Below are positions 60,713-64,000 of a stretch of DNA of 64,000 nucleotides, in pieces. The notes beneath the pieces are model-generated. The model ran no database searches, had not been told where the DNA came from, and worked only from the letters and a program-made list of their open reading frames with translations. The DNA is from Schistosoma haematobium. Lineage: Eukaryota; Platyhelminthes; Trematoda; Strigeidida; Schistosomatidae. Numbering within the stretch: the first letter of the stretch is position 1; every line of letters begins with the position of its first letter. The translations under genes were made by a program, and so were the position numbers. The stretch spans positions 29,095,116 through 29,159,115 of the forward strand of contig NC_067196.1 in the NCBI RefSeq assembly GCF_000699445.3, read 5' to 3'.

Positions 60713-61117
60713 ATATATGCAAAGACGGATAATGGCTAGCAGTGGAATCCAGAACTCGAATTTCTTCATATTTAGGACTCGTCAGCTGGATGTACCTGCA
60801 TTTCAGAGTTGATGTTCATTCTGGGACTCGAATTCAGTATCGTTCGCTTTAAACGCTATCGCGTTACCAACTTAGCTATTGAGTCCTGATAGTCACCTGC
60901 CTGTGCAATGGAGTGAAGTCTAAATTCTCTTGGTATTGTTTGTTTGAATCTTCCCATTAGTGTTTAGGACTGCAATCGATCAGTATCTTATTGACATATA
61001 AGCATACTGTGCGTATTGCCTCGATATTGCCTTGATTCACAAGCTTTATAAGTAAAGATAGATGGTGGCAGCAGTGGAATCCAGGGAAAATTCAAACAAA
61101 CGATACCAAGTGAATTT
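60713..61117. mobile_element. Family B (Smα-like) hammerhead SINE, more than one unit, with inverted tail
   Basis: Minus-strand ribozyme and tRNA-like part (60718-60895; CTGACGA and GAAA present but stem II broken), then tail (60930-61044), then the start of a further minus unit (61045-61083), and finally a plus-strand tail piece (61084-61117, ACGATACCAAGTGAATTTAA). A 9-bp imperfect duplication (AACGTCAAG at 60704-60712, AACGTTAAG at 61118-61126) may flank it. Confidence 0.75.
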
Positions 61118-61474
61118 AACGTTAAGGTAGTTTATTATATTTCTTGTCATATTAGAAACTCTTTCACAATTCAATGAGAACTAGATAACATTGAATAGAT
61201 GATAACAAAATTCCACAAATCTACGGAAATTATTACACAAGACTGAATGAGTCAGTATTTAATAGTATCAAGTTTATCTAATTTAGTACGTTGTTAACGT
61301 TGAAACGTTAATCGATATTCTTTCATTAATATTACAGATTATGAAATTGCTTTATCAACGTTGTGAAAACCAATAATGTTTCAAAGGTGAATTGAATGTT
61401 GACTATTTACTTAACAATAAAATTAAATTAACACATTTTTGTTGTAACTGAATATTTTAAAAATAAAAGCGAAC

Positions 61475-61750
61475 CTATGTCGGGTAGAGACAGGTATCTA
61501 CCTCAGTACACTAGATGGTCGCACAATTTCGTGGATCGGTTGATGTTAGACACTATTACCATTGGATGCCGGCTCAGAATCCAGTAGGTTAAGCGTTCGC
61601 GTGCAAGACTGAAGGTCCCGGGTTCGAATCCCGCGAGCGGGACCGTGGATTCGCACTGTTGAGGAGTCCCACAATAGGACGAAACGGCCTTCCAGTGATT
61701 CCAGGTTTCCAAAGGTGGTCTAACATCAATCGATTCATGATCTTAATAAA
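61475..61750 (+). mobile_element. Family A hammerhead SINE
   Basis: Head GAGACAGGTATCTACCTCAG, A-box region GGCTCAGAATCCAG, B box GGTTCGAATCCCGCGAGCGGG, ribozyme with TTGAGGA (C3 to U), intact stem II and GAAA, stem III ACGGCCTT with one mismatch. It stops at CATGATCTTAAT, near the recurrent stop position. Confidence 0.78.
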
Positions 61751-61939
61751 AAAGCAACAACAGAAACTTGATTTAATTCACAGTAAATTTTAGAGTATTT
61801 TTTCTTTAGTAAAAATGATGTCATAACATAAATTTTATTGTTCAGTGAAAAAATTTGTCCATCACTCAATGTTGTTGTTCTCTTCTTTTTCAAAAAAAGA
61901 GCGGTACTTTAACATTAATTCTGATGAATATACACATAT

Positions 61940-61944
61940 ATGCA

Positions 61945-61974
<30 letters not shown>
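61940..61974. repeat. (ACAT)n microsatellite
   Basis: About eight repeats of CATA over 61942-61974. Confidence 0.9.
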
Positions 61975-61975
<1 letters not shown>

Positions 61976-62344
61976 TTAGGAATTATGTCTAGAAACAAAG
62001 TATACTAAGGAATAGAACAAACATAACTAATATGTACTTGTGGTGAATGAATTCATCAGCTGATTCATATAGGATAATTATTATTACCACCCACTAATAG
62101 TTTTGGTGATTAATTGAATATAAAATTTTAAAAATACTGATTATTATTATCACAATGACGTAGAAAATAATTTACCTGGTGAAAACGTCAAATATTAAAT
62201 AAAAAATATGATATCATTTTTATAGTGTTCAATGTTGTACCTGGGAGTGATCAAATTTCGATGAAATAATTATAGTCAATAGACCAAGTTACTATCACGT
62301 AGATAATGTTTCGATGTTATCTGGATGAAGATAATAGATTGAAA

Positions 62345-62425
62345 ACTCTAGGCCTAGGTTTTGTTCTAGTTGAAACTTTTTAACAAAACTAGATAAAATC
62401 TTGATGGAACTGATGCTTTCTCCAA
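62345..62425 (-). mobile_element. Family C SINE, very decayed fragment
   Basis: CTAGGCCTAGGTTTTGTTCTAG then AATCTTGATGGAACTGATGC correspond to the left arm of 29120-29531. Confidence 0.4.
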
Positions 62426-63089
62426 GATTGGAACAGAGTTTTTCACCGAGTTTTCTGTGCTGTTAATGACCTGTCTCGAGATTGAGATATTTTCATCGCT
62501 TAAACAATAAGTCATGATAATAAAATTACCAGATGAATCTAAAATAAATAAAGATACCTAAAACCTCTATACAACCAGCGAAGTACTTCCAATCAATATG
62601 ATTTAAGATGCGTATTCTTCAATAATAAGAACTATGTACTTACTGCCTCTTTTAATGACAGCTCACTGCTTATTGTTGAATCAGTCCCTTTTAAGCAACT
62701 AGTGATATTCAATTAAACCCATGTTGAACAATGTAAATTCCCTTCTGCATTATAAAAACTATTCATGATAATGGACGTTTTTTGAAATAAAACCATACTT
62801 ACTATTTCCAGTTCAATCAATCAATAAACATCTGAGATGAGAAAAGTACATAAAATCGATGATGGCAAAAATGGTACTACAGATTTCACAACAAGCCAGT
62901 ACGTGCAATGTGATGATCATGATTAGATTTTGGTTAGTTTCTAAGAACAATTATACTTCGACTTTGTTTGTTAGTTTTTTCATTAATTATGTTGAAATTA
63001 TAAGATATATATATATAGAATAACGGATGCTGCACTAATTAATGAATGTTACTTTAACAACCATTATCATTTATGATATCAGTATAGGT

Positions 63090-63372
63090 TTGTGGAGATT
63101 GTTGAGTTTTAATCAAAACCATGAACCGATCAGTGTTAGACCACCATCTAATACCTGAGAGGACTGGACGGCCGTTTTGTCCTGGTATGAGACTCCTCGG
63201 GAGTGCGCATCAACGGCACCACATGCGAAACTCTAACCGAGGACCTTCCATCTTGCACGTGAACACTTGATCTCCAGACCACTGGGCAGACATCCAACGA
63301 TGTTAATGTCCAACCTCAACCAGCCCATGATATTGCGGGACCATCACCGGTAGGTCACTGTCTCACGTGTAA
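63090..63372 (-). mobile_element. Family A hammerhead SINE
   Basis: Minus-strand tail GGTTTGTGGAGATTGTTGAG, ribozyme with CCGAGGA (U4 to C) and AAAAC for GAAAC, stem III ACGGCCGT intact, tRNA-like part without a clear B box, and head. Inactive ribozyme. Confidence 0.7.
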
Positions 63373-63559
63373 TATTGATAATTATATATTTATCACTACG
63401 TAATTACTTATATCAGAATCAACATGTTTACTGTTTGAAAGAAAAATAACATTAGTGAATTATTGTAAAATAAGATTGTAACAACTGAAATACGAAATCT
63501 TAAACAAATCTTATTTGAACATAATATTAATATGCATATAGAAGTTAACAGAAGTCCGT

Positions 63560-63765
63560 CGTGGAAACTATCATTTGTTGATTCAGTGATCTAAAGATTA
63601 AACCTTGGCTGCGGGGCATAAAGGTCCTTCACTCAATCCTCAATGGGACTACGGATGCTAACGGCTATTAAGCTCCACACTGTAGTAAAACAACTATCCA
63701 ATGCATCCATGTTCGCAGTAGTTGTCTAGCTTAGGTTGGTGAACGATCTTAATAACCTACATGTT
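63560..63765 (+). mobile_element. Family A SINE, very old fragment
   Basis: TTCAGTGATCTAAAGATTAAAC matches the A-box region and CCAATGCATCCATGTTCGCAG the region after the ribozyme; the ribozyme itself is unrecognisable. Confidence 0.45.
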
Positions 63766-64000
63766 GTAATGTATTCGGTGGAAAAAAGAAATTAATTTTT
63801 TTCTACCATTTTTAAAAAATCCAAATAAAACACAATAGGCAGACTTCTGTTCCCTAGCTAAGTGCATTATTGTACTGGGAAAAACAACTGGATTTAAATG
63901 AATTTCAGCCCAAATAAATTACCAAATTCAGTCAATTCGTATAATATGAGTTATCATATTTTCACACTCAACATGGTTTAATTTTACCAATTAAAAAAGA

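Overview
The window looks like nuclear DNA of a blood fluke (genus Schistosoma). It is about 65-70% A+T, has almost no open coding sequence, and is filled with schistosome-type dispersed repeats: Smα-like SINEs with a tRNA-like promoter and a hammerhead ribozyme, CR1-type and RTE/SR2-type non-LTR retrotransposons, and Penelope-like (PLE) remnants with YVDD reverse transcriptase and GIY-YIG motifs. Species is not resolvable by eye.

Only one host-gene exon can be named with confidence: the first coding exon of an innexin (gap-junction protein) on the minus strand at 21755-21905, ending in a clean splice donor. The rest of that gene must lie to the left, in or beyond 1-21740. Three short ORFs (31959-32198 +, 35001-35204 -, 37379-37600 -) are protein-like but unassigned.

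Layout. 1-21.7 kb: AT-rich, intron-like DNA with microsatellites, a CR1-like LINE fragment (3840-5066), a possible LTR remnant (about 7361-7890), two copies of a LINE with a CTGA-type tail (9655-10172, 13664-14460), hammerhead SINEs (10.2, 13.0, 16.4-17.9 kb) and a nested cluster at 16.8-17.9 kb. 21.7-24.2 kb: the innexin exon and quiet AT-rich sequence. 24.2-64 kb: dense SINE territory with LINE tails, an RTE insertion with a 12-bp target-site duplication (58353-59246) and two PLE remnants (44427-45119 -, 54246-55116 +).

The most interesting signal is the organisation of the SINE-like elements. Three sequence-distinct families, called A, B and C here, share one plan: tRNA-like A and B boxes, then a type I hammerhead ribozyme, then a short tail. 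Each has a self-complementary 8-nt stem III (ACGGCCGT, ACGCGCGT, ACCCGGGT). B is the known Smα type. Many copies are not simple insertions but inverted composites with tRNA-like ends inside and ribozyme ends outside. At least six of these, from all three families, are bounded by one 11-13 bp target-site duplication, so the whole inverted composite entered in a single event. One (46634-46914) has the exact structure expected of twin priming; the others fit twin priming on head-to-tail multimeric or circular RNA, the kind of RNA hammerhead elements should make. Most ribozyme cores are mutated, and two mutations (G8 to A, C3 to U) recur at dispersed loci, suggesting that ribozyme-dead subfamilies kept spreading. 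The best-preserved ribozymes are at 29311-29370 (family C) and 13302-13356 (family A).
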